The translations under genes and the position numbers were made by a program. 64,000 nucleotides of DNA from Phylloscopus collybita (Eukaryota > Chordata > Aves > Passeriformes > Phylloscopidae), in contig JAJNNQ010000013.1 in the NCBI GenBank assembly GCA_027886175.1, positions 6,033,501 through 6,097,500 on the forward strand, read 5' to 3'. Positions 12,224 through 24,610 of this stretch are shown here, one piece after another. The notes beneath the pieces were generated by a model. It was given only the letters and a program-made list of their open reading frames with translations. It had not been told where the DNA came from and ran no database searches. Numbering within the stretch: position 1 is the first letter of the stretch; each line of letters starts with the position of its first letter.

Positions 12224-15200
12224 CAAATGTTCAGCAGTCAGCTGCAAGGAGCCAAAATGCAGACAAACCCCCAATAATATCTAAAACAGAGTTCAAGTGA
12301 AGCTGGGTCCATGCCAGGCTGCGGAGATCGTTCCTCATGTCAGCCTCAGATCTGACTCTGGTGCATGTGAACTAACGAAAGGGCAGGGAATAAAACAGCA
12401 TTTGAGTTATTCTCACAGAGCAGGTACTTAATAATATCCACATTTCAAGCATTTGAACGTTATGCTTTTATTAAGCAAAAAACTACTCCCACCAAATATC
12501 CCTCAGTTGCAGTAAAGGCTGTGAGCATGATTTTATTTCAGCCTGTGAACAAAGCCATATGGATTTCATCTGAGGGATTTGGGGGTTTTGATTCTTATAA
12601 AAGTCATGATGTCAAACAAAACTTCAGATCAGTCCCAAAACATACACAGTGTGACAACCGACAATGGAAACTACACAATGCCGTTCTTCGGCCCGACAGC
12701 ATCTTCAGGCTCAGCAAGGAATCAAGTACAAACGTGGATGGGCTTCAGCTTCACAAATCCAAACTAAAGTCTGACACTTGAATCATGCCATCCCCCAGCT
12801 GGGGGTGCATTTTGGTAAGCAGGTTTCTCACGGCCACAAGCCATTCTCTCACTTCTTAGATGATCCAGTATTTCGAAGAAGCTGCAGTCCCGTGCCCCTC
12901 ACCACACAGCCTTCCCTACTTTTGAATATACCTCCATCCACCTCCTCAGCCTGCTGTATGCATTTTATAATGCCCAGGTTTCACATGCTGCACAGTTCTA
13001 ATGTTAGCAGGGATATTCCTTGGAGGGTCTGGGCTCATACTCAGCATCTCTAGCACTTTCCAGTTACCTCCTTGATATTATTCCAGAAGGAAAAGAGGCC
13101 AATTCCAAAAATACATGTCAGAATCTTCAAAAACCAGGCCTCAAGGAGGCCTCAATTTCTCTTTAGCTGTGGCTAGAGCCAGTCAGAGTGGAATGGGTAA
13201 AGCAAAATAACGACATCAAAAGAACTTTTAATCACAGCAAAACAACTATCTATTTTTGCATCTTGAGAGGTTGCTTAGAAATGTAGTGACACATTCAGGG
13301 TTATTATGCATTTAAAACAAAATTCAGGATTTGAAACAAGGTCCAGGTTTATTGGCTATGTGCTCTCCTATTTAGCCCAGCCAAAAAGACAAAAAATAGT
13401 CCTGTTTACTTTTAGTGCCAAAAAATTACTAAACCATTTATAACAGCTGGTCATACTACTGAACAAACCACTCAATTAATCAGCCAACTACCGTATGTTT
13501 GAAAGAGACAACACAAGCTTCCATTCCTAATAAAGTGCAAAATATTGATTAGTTCCGGGACAACACATGAATAAATTGCTTGCACTCATAATTAGGCTTT
13601 GCAGTTTCCAAAAATTCAGGGTACTTTTCACACATCATTTATCAGTATTCTTTCTTTCATTTCTCTTTGCTTTTAGCCCAGGTTTTTTAGAATGATGGCC
13701 AAAATAAACAAAATATTTCCTTATAGTTCCCTCTCTCACTTCCTGCTTATGAAAGAATTTTCACTCATGGCCTCTAGCACTTCATGGAATCAAATTTCTT
13801 CCAGAAATCTGCAGCTAGAATGCAGTATTTTAATTATGAGTATTATTACAATCTCCCTTTCACTCCCCCATCCCACATTCCTCCTTCTCTGTCTTAATGG
13901 CTGGTCCCTCCCAAACCAGCTGTTAGAGACAAACCTACAAATTTACTGCTTGCTTCCTTACAGTGATGTCCTCTCTGTGCTGCTTTATGAGTGCTGGTCT
14001 CTCAAAAACAAAATAGGAAAAATAAGGTTAAAGCCTCTGAAATTTGTGACATAGCTCTTCCATGTGGTCTATTTTTAGGTGCACTTTATAGGCTGTGAAA
14101 GGCTCCATCTACCCACATACTGAAGAGCCACAACTCGTGGCAGTGGCTTCCCCCAGCACAACAAACAAAAGGGAGGGCTCAGGATCTCTGTGCTGGCTGT
14201 GGGTTTAGGCAGGCTGCACCTCGGGGTGCTGCAGCCCACCAGCAAAGGCCTGTGGTGACAAAGTGCACATGGATCCTCTAGGCACAGATGGTGTCCCTAA
14301 TGCCAGCAGCAAAAAGGTAACTCTACAACTGATGTCCAGAACTGCTAACAAGTAGTTGAAGGAGGTTTCTTGGTCAAATGTGAATTTCCCGAAAGATGAA
14401 AAACTTTGAAGGATTAGGGAGGGGGAGTTCCTTAAGAGGACAACAGAGTGCTGCTTCCAGAGGCATTGCAAACTAAGCTGCTGAAACCATCTGAGAACTG
14501 TCTTCAGATTGAACTTCTTGCCAAGGAAGGACTCAGATAACACTGTCTATATGAGAAAACATTCCAGGCAATATCCCATCACATTTTAAGTTTAAACCAT
14601 AGATTTTGTTTCTTCATAGTGCTGACAACAGATGTATTTTAGCTAACAGAACCATCCAGGATGGAACTGAAGGAGACCACAGGCATAATATTTACTCTAA
14701 TTTCTAGTAGTACATAGGAAAAAAAATCTATCTCTTGTGGTTATTTCATTGTCTGGGATTTTTTCCCATAGCATGAGAGTGCATGTGAGTTGATATGTAC
14801 ATTCATGTACACATATATAACAGTAAATATATACTTATATATATGCCTTAGGAGGAGACCACTCCAAAACAAATCTGTGAATGACAGTAACACAGTACTC
14901 ACTTCCAGCTGCAGTTCACAGAGAACTCATCAGAATTGAAAGCAGACATTTTTTTTATCTGGCACTTTGTAAGTAAGACACATGAATTCAATTCCTTAGG
15001 AAGACTCTACAGATCTGGAACAAACAAAAAAAATTAATATATTCAGTAATGCAATGGTTTTTCTTAACCTGCCACACCTATTTCAGAGTTAGTTCACTAT
15101 ATTCTTTATAAGAATGTTGTAAGTTCTCATAACTTAAAAGCTTGGGGTTAGATTGAGGAAGGGCAATAAAAATACTGGGCTCCTTGCATAAGAAATTTAC

Positions 15201-16363
15201 ATGAAATTTGCCCTAAATACATTTAAAAAACTATTTCTATAATAAGAGATTAATATAGGTGTCTAAATCTCAGAATAATGTCCTGACCAAAACTCTTCAG
15301 TGTCCTTTGCCTCAGCAGTTAGCGTGTTCCATTTCACATGCATCTTTCAAACTATTAATCCTAGCACCTAGAATTATTTTAAGAATATTACAGTATTGCA
15401 TTAATTTGACAGAAAGGACAGAGACAGAAGAAAGAAAAGTACAAATGTTTAATACTGTTTGAATTCAGGTGTTTGAAATGTCCAGTGTCTAAACACCAGC
15501 AAACGGGAAGGGGGAAAAAAAGTATCCCTTTAGCTCTGGGGGAATTCTAGTTGCATTTCATTTTCTGCATGCTCTCAGAGAAAATTCTTCTCTGTAAATA
15601 TCTGTAGAATATATATGTAGCCAGTAGCAGAAGTTGGCTTAATAAATAAATCGAATTGAATGCATAGGAAGCAGAGAAGCAGATACACTTTATAAACACA
15701 TAAATCATCCAGTTCACAAGTAAAATGGAGTTATGATCAATCACAAACCTTGGATAAGCAAATTCAGACTAGCAAGTACAAACTCTGTATGTGCTGTTCC
15801 CAGATCAAATATGTTTGCAAACTTCACAGGCTCCAGAATTATGAATGTCAAAAGTTAGGATTATAAAGAAACTGTTCAAGAGCCAAGAAAAGGGGCTTAT
15901 TGAATAAACAGTTTGCAGTGATTATTATGACCAGATTTAGCCTAAGATATGCTGTATGATGGTGGTTGTCCTTTCAAGAGTGAGTAGGGTTGCTAGATTT
16001 TGTTAGATTGCCTGGTACTGAACAAATGGGCACATTTTTGAGCACAAAATCCCTTCTTGGAGTTTAAAAAGGAAAGAAAAAATGTCAAGTTAAATACAGC
16101 TTGGGAATAATTGCTCCAAGTTTCACCTACTTACATTGCTCACTTGAAGAAGGGTTGTGCACTCAGAAACTTTTCTTTTTCCCACTCACACACAGACTAG
16201 TTTTCCCCACTGAGACTGACCAGTCCCGTGTGTGTGCTCAGCCCATCACAGGCTACTGCTTCTTTAAGGGCAGAGATGGCAAGAGACCAGCTCAGCATTT
16301 TAAAAGTCTAAAAAGATTTTCCATGAGTAACTGTCCCTCAAGGTTTCAGTCTGAGTAATTTCG
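12224..16363. other. single-copy sequence, no gene seen
   Basis: No gene or repeat family is recognised. A 120-codon open frame at 13692-14054 has no recognisable domain and is probably chance. Small structures are a 14-bp perfect palindrome CCCCCAGCTGGGGG at 12792-12805 and an AT/TA-rich patch near 14790-14850. Confidence 0.55.
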
Positions 16364-16504
16364 TTCCCTGGAAGTGTCCAAGGCCAGGTTGAATGGACCT
16401 TTGAGCAACCTGGTCCAGTGGAAGTTGTCCCAGCCCACAGCAGGGAGGCTGGAACTGGATCTTTAAAGTCCCTTCCAAACCAAACCATTCTATGATTCTA
16501 TGAT
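16364..16504 (+). mobile_element. CR1 LINE 3' UTR fragment with octamer tail
   Basis: About 140 bp of CR1 3' end on the plus strand. It starts at CCCTGGAAGTGTCCAAGGCC, continues through GAGCAACCTGGTCCAGTGG, and ends in two complete ATTCTATG units at 16487-16494 and 16495-16502. CR1 elements end in this short octamer repeat instead of poly(A), which makes the call strong. The copy is heavily 5'-truncated and carries no useful coding sequence. Confidence 0.93.
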
Positions 16505-16692
16505 GGATCAACTTCAGCCCAGAGAGCCAAAGCATTATTCAGCCTGCCCAAGTAAATCCATGCCACCTAAGAAAATCTTGAAGTAATATTGATCAAAGAC
16601 CATAACATTACCAAGTAAAACTGAAACATAAATTATGATATGAGATTAATATCTCTGTTGGTGTAAAGTAATGGAATTGGCCTTACCCGACA

Positions 16693-17312
16693 GCCATGTG
16701 GAATCAGAACATCCTGAGTTGGAAGGGACCCGCAAGGATCATCAAGTCCAGTTCCTGGCTCTGTACAGGACAATCCCAAGAACCACACCATGTGCCTGGG
16801 AGTGTTGTCCAAACTCTTCTTGAACTCTGCCAGGCTTGGTGCTGTGGTGGGAACCTGTTCCACTGCCCAAACACCCTCTGGGTGAAGAACCTTCTCCTGC
16901 TATTCAACCTAAATCTTCCCTGACAACTTCAGGCCATTCCCTTGTGTCCTGTCACTGATCACCACAGAGAAGAGATCAGTACCTGCCCCTCTTCTTCCTT
17001 ACACAAGAAAGTTGTAACTGCAGTGAGATCTCCCCTCAGTCTCCTTCAGGCTGAACAAACCAAGTAACCTCAGCTGCTCCTCATAAGGGTTCTCCTCAAG
17101 GCCTTTCACCATCTTGGTTGCCCTCCTTTGGACACTCTCTAATAGTTTAATATCCTTCTTGTATTGTGGCACCCAGAACTGCCCCCAGCACTGGAGCTGA
17201 GGCTGCCCCAGTGCAGAGCAGAGCAGGACAATCCCCTCCCCTGCCCAGCTGGCCATGCTGTGCCTGGTGCCCCCCAGGACAGGGCTGCTCTCCTGGCTGC
17301 CAGGGCAAACTG
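16693..17312 (-). mobile_element. CR1 LINE fragment, ORF2 end plus 3' UTR
   Basis: About 620 bp of CR1 on the minus strand. The 3' end is at the low coordinate (GAGTTGGAAGGGACCC near 16720). The minus-strand frame at 16999-17370 contains residues QYKKDIKLLESVQRRATKM, then GLEENPYEEQLRLLGLFSL. This is the conserved end of the CR1 reverse-transcriptase protein, where the family usually reads YEERLRELGLFSLEKRR. The frame breaks just after it. Homology appears to stop near 17312 at an ordinary 5' truncation point. The copy cannot encode a working protein. Confidence 0.93.
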
Positions 17313-17709
17313 CAATTTTCATCTGAAACAAAGCCAAACCTTGAATGGAGATTCCATAGCAGAAGATCACAACACCCTAGCTTGATTAGATTAGAGTTTA
17401 TTTTCTCCTGTAGTAATTTCTCCAACACTATTTTAGCAAGGCTGATAAAATCAATAGCTACTTCTTCACCAAATGTAGATACAGTGCTGAATTAGAAAAG
17501 ACAATTTTTAAAGGTGGTGGTCCTAGATATTCTCATTATCTTTCATAATTTTACAGGATCATATATTCCCATCCCTCATCTTTTAGTTTTGATTTTTTTC
17601 CCAGTATTGCAGCCATCTATTGTTCACTGCTTTCTCTTCCTAGTGGTTGATCTTGCAAGTGCTTTTCAAACAAGGAATGCCTTTGGCTTCAACATGAGTT
17701 CTCTTATAA

Positions 17710-17737
17710 GTTATTTATTATTGGTTATTTATTATTG
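17710..17737. repeat. 14-bp tandem duplication
   Basis: GTTATTTATTATTG occurs twice in direct succession without mismatch. It is probably slippage. Confidence 0.9.
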
Positions 17738-20674
17738 GGCCCTAAGCTGCACATTTTTTGAAGAAGGAAATCCTCTTTATCTTTAGTAAAAGATGATAGG
17801 TAATAGACTTGAAGGAGACAACAGTCACAAGAAGTAGATGGCTTAACAAAACCTGTATCTGGCAGACAAATAGATTTTTTTTTAGACTTCACTATTTTTC
17901 CCTGGTTTTTCCAGGCAAGGGAATGAATGAAGCTTCAGGGTAGGAAAGTTATAAAAGAAAGATACTTCTTAAAGTAGAAATTTTTTTCCCCTCTAGATTT
18001 CTTAACCTCATCAGTAGGTTGCTGTTTTTAAGAAACATTTCTTTAACAATATAACCATATTGAACCATTCCCTGCCGGGTTGTTGTATTTTTTTTATGGT
18101 GTAACATAAATAGCCTCCATGTAGAGATCCTGAGGACAGGATCTACAGATGATTTCTTCACTTCCCCCAGCAGCCCCAGCCGGCATGAGAGAGGTTTTCT
18201 GAGGGCAGGTCCCGCACCACCAGCGCTGCCAGCCCACGCCAGCCACTGCCAGCACTGACAATGCACAAACACATGGTTAATGATCTTAGCAGAGATTCCA
18301 TTCCAGGCCTTTGCATGTCAGCTGTTCTCACTCTTACCCTCTTCTTTGCAATGACAAGGGTTATAAACCTGGAGGGTAAAGGCTGAAGTGTTCGGTGTGG
18401 GTTTTTTGGGTGGGGAGGCGTTGCTGGTTTTTTTCTTTTCTTTTGAGTTGCCAAACTGGGGCTCTTGGGAAAGATTGTAAGGCTCAAGTAAATTCACGTG
18501 TCTCTAAATTATACTGCAGTGGGGTAACATAGTACAAATGGGGTGCCTTACACCATTCTACAGTGTTTGACTCTGCTGAGATGCTGTCACCCCAGCGCAG
18601 CTCTGCCACAAGCCTCAGCACAAGCAGGGAAGGAAGGAGAGGCAGCAACACATGCCCTTTCCCAGTGCTCTTGTGGTGTGTGCAGCATTGCCAAACCAGG
18701 AACTGCTCCAATCAAGGGGTAATTTGTCTTGTTTTATTCAATTAAGCTTATTTGCATATCTGAGGTTAATCTTTTTTCCTGTTATTCTAGCAGCAAATAC
18801 ACACCAAGATATAAGCTGATACACTGAGTGGAAAATCACATGTTTGTGTATGCCCGTCACTGAAGTCAATCACAATAAAAGATATGACAAATTATGTGAT
18901 TCCCTCTCAAAATTGAATCCTGTGATGTTTATGCAGAGCATAAGGAGACTTATGCCTTTAATGCAACAAGCCTGTTTTTATTTACATAGATGAGTGAAAC
19001 ATTGCCCTGGCATTACACAGAGTAAAGTGTGCAAATTCTAAACCCTTCCACAGTCCCTGGATATAAGAGTGCATTCATGTGTTTGCGTTTAACATGAACA
19101 AATTTATGATCTGATGTGGATTCCTCTGAGTACAGATGTATTCCAACTATTTGCTGAATCCTAATTTTGAAAGAACAAACGCGAGTGCTCTGGAAGAAAA
19201 AAAAAAATATATATTTTCTATTTATTTTAAGGAGTTTCAATGCAGTGCAGGTTCTTTTTTTTTAAATAAGGAGTGGTTTGAGCGTTGTCTGTGACAGTTT
19301 AAAGGATACAGGTAGTGAGAATCAGCATATTAGTAGGACGTCAAGACTCAGAAAGTAAATCAAACACCTCCAGATCTCTGTGTATTTTTGCAACTGCAGA
19401 TAGTCCAGGTTTTATGAACATTGCAAACAGAAACATACAAATCCTGTTGACACTGCCAAGAGTGGTATAAAGTAATCTGCATAAATCCACAGCATTTCCC
19501 AAAAAATCATTTCAGACAAAAATGGCATGTTTTGTGATTAGGGCTTCTGTAGGAAGGCAGAGGGGGAGAAAAGTGAATACATCCCCTGCATGTAGCTGCG
19601 CATCTTCCTGGTGAAGTATCCTGATACATGAAGGAATCCCTCTGGATATTAATTCAGCTCTTATTCTCCAGTGCACATAGATTCCCAGTGCCCAAGGGCT
19701 GTGCTCACGGCCCCTTTTAGCCCAGTTGTTTCCCTTGATGTTACACACAGGGAGACAAAGGGCACTGCTGCTTTTCCAGTGCCGTGAGTCAGTCTTACAG
19801 CCTTTCAGTGCTGATAACGTGGCTTAGAGGGCTCACTGCAGATCCCACAGCACACATTCCACTCCACCCGTTGTGGTTCAGCTTAGAGATAACCACATTA
19901 GAATAGAAAATATTTTAGGCTTGGGATCAAAGTTTACGTCTGAGGCCAAATCAAGGGAAAAGTCTGATGTTTCAGTAATCATGAGAAAAGTCCTACTCAC
20001 ACTGATATGCCCTCGGTTTCCGCTGGGCAGGTAATCTTGCAGATCAATCTGATTTGCCTGAAAGTTTTGCCATCTTGAAAAGTGGGAAATGGAGAAAGGC
20101 AGCTATTTGCATAGTTTTAAATCTGCTCTGGAACAAGACCCTTAGGAGCAGAATTGGAAAAAAAAATTACTCCAAACATTTCTTTAATCTAATGGGGATT
20201 GTATTCCTGGGTTTATTTTGTCCTATTTCACATGCATACAAATACATATTTTTCAATAATCAGCCATCTGCATCAAACTTACATGTCCCAGTGCTGTTTC
20301 CTTTGATATAGTTGGCCAAATTCCCACTGATTCCAGTTGGAGGGGAGTCAGAAATAATGTGCATTTCCAAATACATGCAAACCCATATTCTGGCTGGCAA
20401 TTATTTAAAGAGCTATGGAGCTTTTAGCATTTCAAAACAAATAAAGTGTCTTTGATATGACTTAATCTGCTTGCATGTCAGAAAGAAAATATTAGTGATA
20501 TTGTGTGCCTTCCTGAAAAACCCTTTTGATGGAAACATTCTTTCCTTGGGCAACCTTCCTTTGTGTGCAAGCCAGCAACTTCTCCCTGAAGTTTTCCCTT
20601 GGAAGCAAACACCTCAAGTCAGCTAACAGAACCAAACCCAACTGAATGTTTCCCTGTCCCCAATTGTCCCCTTA

Positions 20675-20702
20675 CTGAAACCAGAGGAGACACTGGTTTC
20701 AG
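20675..20702. repeat. inverted repeat, 10-bp perfect arms
   Basis: CTGAAACCAG (20675-20684) and CTGGTTTCAG (20693-20702) are perfect reverse complements around AGGAGACA. No neighbouring gene gives it a role. Confidence 0.85.
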
Positions 20703-21560
20703 GGAGCCAGGCTATCACCAGCAATCATGGACTTTATCACCTAAGAAAGAAAGGTAAATGCTGCCTTCAACAAAGCCAAGGTGGCGTTTCTTGCAGGTGG
20801 AGCAATAGGAGGGCTCAGATCACCTGGTGAAGTATTGAGTGGCCTTACAACCAGGTCTTTGAAACACAGAAAAGGTCACTTTGCAAGAGAAGTCCCACAC
20901 TGTTACTGGGGGACAGCACTACAGCAGCAGGTACAGGGACCAGGTACAGTTCAGCAAACCTGGGGTAAAGCAAACAGTGCTGAAGGTGAGCATTCCTCTG
21001 CTTGCCAGAGCTAGAAACCCACTGCAAACCACTGACTCCCTTCAATGAAAATCAAAACTGCTGGACACTGCTTGAGTGGTGACCAAGAAGAAGGACAACT
21101 AGGACATTGGTGTGGCAGTGAAAGATGGCTGAGACTGATGAGACCCCTGTCAATTTAAAATGAAAGGTGAATACAGGCTAGGGAAGCCCAGAAAAGCAGC
21201 TGCCTGGAGGCAATGGTGAGTTTTGCTAGAGATTTTTAGGCTGTGTGCCTAATTCCCATGGAGAGTAATGAGAGATGATAACCAAAGTATAGGTGTGCAT
21301 TTATTGCCTACAAAGAAAAGGGTTTGATCCTGGCTTAAAGGTGAAAGTCACATCATCTGGAAGACAGGGCTCTTATTTTTAGAGGAAACATACTTTATGT
21401 TTCTGGCAACAGATCCAAAGTCGGAATTTTTCGAGCTCCTTTGTGTTTCAACTTTTTAAGTTCAATTCACTTTGCTAGTCTCTGAACACAGCATTTATAG
21501 TTACCACAAAATCTCAAGTTACCTACAGCTTTGATACATATGTTACCAGATAAATCACTG

Positions 21561-21582
21561 CAAATACATATATATGTATTTG
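21561..21582. repeat. 22-bp perfect palindrome
   Basis: The bases form a perfect self-complementary sequence centred on ATAT, with half-site CAAATACATAT. AT-rich palindromes can form cruciforms, but at this length the structure may be chance in an AT-rich window. Confidence 0.9.
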
Positions 21583-23939
21583 TGTATTACTCTTCCCTAA
21601 GGAAATGAGCCTGTGCAATCACACACTTTATCTCTTTCCAGCTTTGGAAATCTTTCCCAAATGTCAACCACATTTGACAAAGGATCACAGGTCAGAGAGA
21701 TAACCAAGTTCCTAGAAATGCAGTGATAATCAGTAGCTAGGTCAGTGCAGTAGCTGAGGCAGGAGGGCAGGTAGGGTTGTGCAATCAAACCCTCCGTGCA
21801 GCAGCAGGCATCTGGCCAAAGAGTGTGCACCAACTGGACAGCTGGGGCCTGAGTAGCTCCTAATTGTTGTATCTTCCTCACTGTAAAACCTCAGGAGGTT
21901 TTACAAAGCAAGAAATTCAATGGACAGAAGGAAATAAATCTGAAGGCAGCTGTGCCTCACTTGACCTGTTCTTTGCAGAGCAGCTTGTTCAGGAAATGTT
22001 AATTGCTTCACATTTTGGAGCATGGGAGAATTGACTTTAATTTTGCATCTTCCTTTGTCACTGTTCTGCCTGTGCCATATCACATGCCAGAGCAAGTAAT
22101 TTGATACATGCCAAAAATTTGCATGCAGTTTCATAATTGACAGACCTTTTCTTGGAACAGTAAGCCATTTAATGCCTGGTTTGAAGGAAGGATTAAATGC
22201 TAAGGTATCAAGTTCTCCATAAAGTACCCTGTCTGTAATTGCATTTAAAAACCCCTGAATTCAGAAAATAATTAAAATAGGTGATCATCTTTCCTGATCC
22301 TTTGGGTTTATGTCAAAGGTTAACAGTGTGGATCTCTAATGGGTTTGACCCTAATTAATTAGCCCAGGCAAATAACTTGTGTACCAGCATAAATTATATA
22401 CATACCTTAAAAAGACCAAGAGCAAATCCTCGTGAAGTCACTTTACCCTTGATTTCCCATGGAAACATTCCTAAATGCCCATTTTTGCTTAATATAACAA
22501 AATGGTAGTTCTAGACCTTTTCCTAAAATTTACAGCAGCAACATTTAAAAACCAGATATATTTTTCTGTTACTCAATGATGAAATGGAAGAAATCTTTCC
22601 ATTTGTGACTTTTTTCTAAGATGTAAGAAGGTGGATTTAAGAGCCTCTCTACATTTTTTTATTACACCACAGTCACAACAAACAGAACAGAGGGATTCCT
22701 CCTACCAGGTCCTCAAGTTCCACTAAAGAGCTGGAAAAAGTAATTACAAAGAAATTGCTATATTTGTCCACAAAATAATATCATATAAGCTTTTCAGTAA
22801 GAATATGGAAAAGGAGCATTTCTAAGGTCAGGCATAACTTAAGGCAAGACATTCTGTTGGGAAATGTGTGGAAAGCTTCATCTTAACTTCACCTGGAGCC
22901 AGTTTTGGCTAAAGGAAAATTTATAATGCACCATTAAAATTCCCCTTTTCAACCTCCAGCATGTTCTTTTCCTAGAAAAGTTTTCCAAACATAGACGTAA
23001 GGAATAAACCTAAATATACTAATAAACGCTTCACTGGGGTTCCACAACACACATCTGTGTAAATTACAGAGTTTTACTCAAGAATTTGCAGACTTAATAA
23101 ATCTTTCCTCAAATTATCCCTGAGAAACCATTAGCTGGAATGCAAGTTGCAGCTTTTGAGTTTTCAGATACTGTCCATCTTTCCTAGTGTAGTCATCTTT
23201 CCTGTCTACATTACAGTCACATAGTGGGTTCTGCAAGCAGAAGACATTTCCTGTTATTCCAGATGGATTCTGGTGTTTTAACTCTTAAATTAAAAGAAAT
23301 GCTTTGTACATTTGTAGGAAGAAATGCAAATCTTTTTGCACAGTGACATTCAGAATGGAGCAAGAAAGTGCATGCAACATTAGCCCTATGTTTTCCTTGA
23401 CTGGGACTTTAGCTTTTAACAAAGAAAGTAAATTCATTTTCAGTCTCTCTGGAGAATAATCCAAAACTGATTGTAGTTACCATAATTCCTTTCAGTGGTT
23501 GCTGGGCCTGGACCTACCTTTATCCTTGTGATTACAAAAAAGAATACTTGCCTCATTTTCAATTTCTCAAGGAGTAAAAGGAAGCTGATTATGCTATAGA
23601 AATTGTCTAATATAATTGCTACATATATTTTGTTGGTCATGAGTGTTCTGTAGTTGAATAAATTACATAGTGCAATAAGTGAAAGAAGAATTCTGCATCC
23701 TATTTTGAAAGGGAGGGCTTGTAGTTTTTGTTGGACAGAAAACTCTCACATATCTCGTAGAGGGGAAATGTGAAATCTACTTGATCCAGTGCATTATGCA
23801 AATTCAGTAAGACTTTGAAGCTTTCAGGCAGCTCACCCAGTTTTTCCTAACATTCCTGTATGAGGATTCAGCATCCTAGGTCTCTGAAACTACTTCTATG
23901 AGGCACAGTGTATTAAACTTTTTAAAGATCATTTGTGGA

Positions 23940-24263
23940 AAAATGGCTTCTTTGTCATTCAAGACGTGTTTTTAGGCCTATAATTTCCTTCAAGTGAGCA
24001 CAATTCCGCTAACAGCAGTATATTATTTTGACAGTAAGTCCGTTGGCATAAGACTTCATTGTGTATGCCTTTTGTTTATATAATCCTTCCTAACAGTAAC
24101 AAGGTGTTTACTGTTCAGCAAACACATTTTATTTTAACTGCCAACAGTAAAACTGTCTGATAAATTTTGATTTAGCTAAAGAAAGCAAGCTCTCATTTAG
24201 CCCAAATAAATCCACGGTGCTACGGACAGCTGTTTGGAGTACATAATCCCCCAAGCTCTTACA
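23940..24263. promoter_or_regulatory. AT-rich stretch with forkhead-like motifs beside the CpG cluster
   Basis: Three forkhead-type matches lie within about 55 bp: TTGTTTATA at 24072-24080, TGTTTAC at 24105-24111, and GCAAACA (the reverse form) at 24118-24124. The stretch directly precedes the most CpG-dense unique sequence in the window. The motifs are seen directly; any regulatory role is inference and chance matches are possible. Confidence 0.2.
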
Positions 24264-24610
24264 GCGAGGCAGCTCTTGCTGTTGAAGGAGCGAGGGAGAG
24301 CAGGCTCAGCTGTTCAGGATGTGCTCCATCAGGGCTGGAACCCGCCGGGCCCTGCTGCCCCTGCCCTGCTGCGGGAGCCAGGGCTCCGCTCCCACAGATG
24401 CTCGCCAGACTGACAGCTGACACCCTCCGCTCAGCCCGGAGATTTATTTTTTTTTTTTTTTTTTTTTTTCACCAAACACATCCTGCAGCCCGGGTCGATG
24501 TGGTCTGGCTGTCTGCTTCTCTCCGACAAAGGGATCGGCCTCTAATTCCTTTTCTGCGAGATTCTCAGGGAGTTAGCTGTCTCCGAGTGGGAAAAGTTCG
24601 GATTTCAGAG
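24264..24610. promoter_or_regulatory. CpG-rich unique segment, possible promoter or CpG island core
   Basis: About 16 CpG dinucleotides occur in about 340 bp by hand count, far above the surrounding DNA, where CpG is rare. The sequence is GC-rich (around CCCGCCGGGCCCTGCTGCCC at 24341) and is interrupted by a T23 run at 24447-24469. It matches no repeat I recognise. A 73-codon open frame at 24398-24619 is split by the poly-T, which would encode phenylalanines, and is not credible as a protein. A promoter, 5' exon or conserved enhancer are all possible. No TATA box or confident start site was found, so the strand is unknown. Confidence 0.35.
24447..24469. repeat. poly-T tract (T23)
   Basis: Twenty-three consecutive T. 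On the minus strand this is A23, but no element body is recognisable on the side where a minus-strand retroposon would lie. Confidence 0.95.

Larger units (their letters stand above)
17313..23939. other. single-copy sequence, no gene seen
   Basis: No gene or transposon is recognised across about 6.6 kb. Structures noted are a 14-bp tandem duplication at 17710-17737, a moderately GC-rich patch at about 18160-18260 with a pyrimidine-rich run ending in CAG near 18170, the inverted repeat at 20675-20702, the palindrome at 21561-21582, and a TAATTAATTA core at 22352-22361. None is enough to call a functional feature. Confidence 0.55.

Noticed and set aside
13692..14054. 120-codon plus-strand open frame
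   Set aside because: No recognisable domain, hydrophobic and Ser/Leu-rich throughout from AT-rich sequence, with no promoter or splice context. Length is within chance for a 64-kb window.
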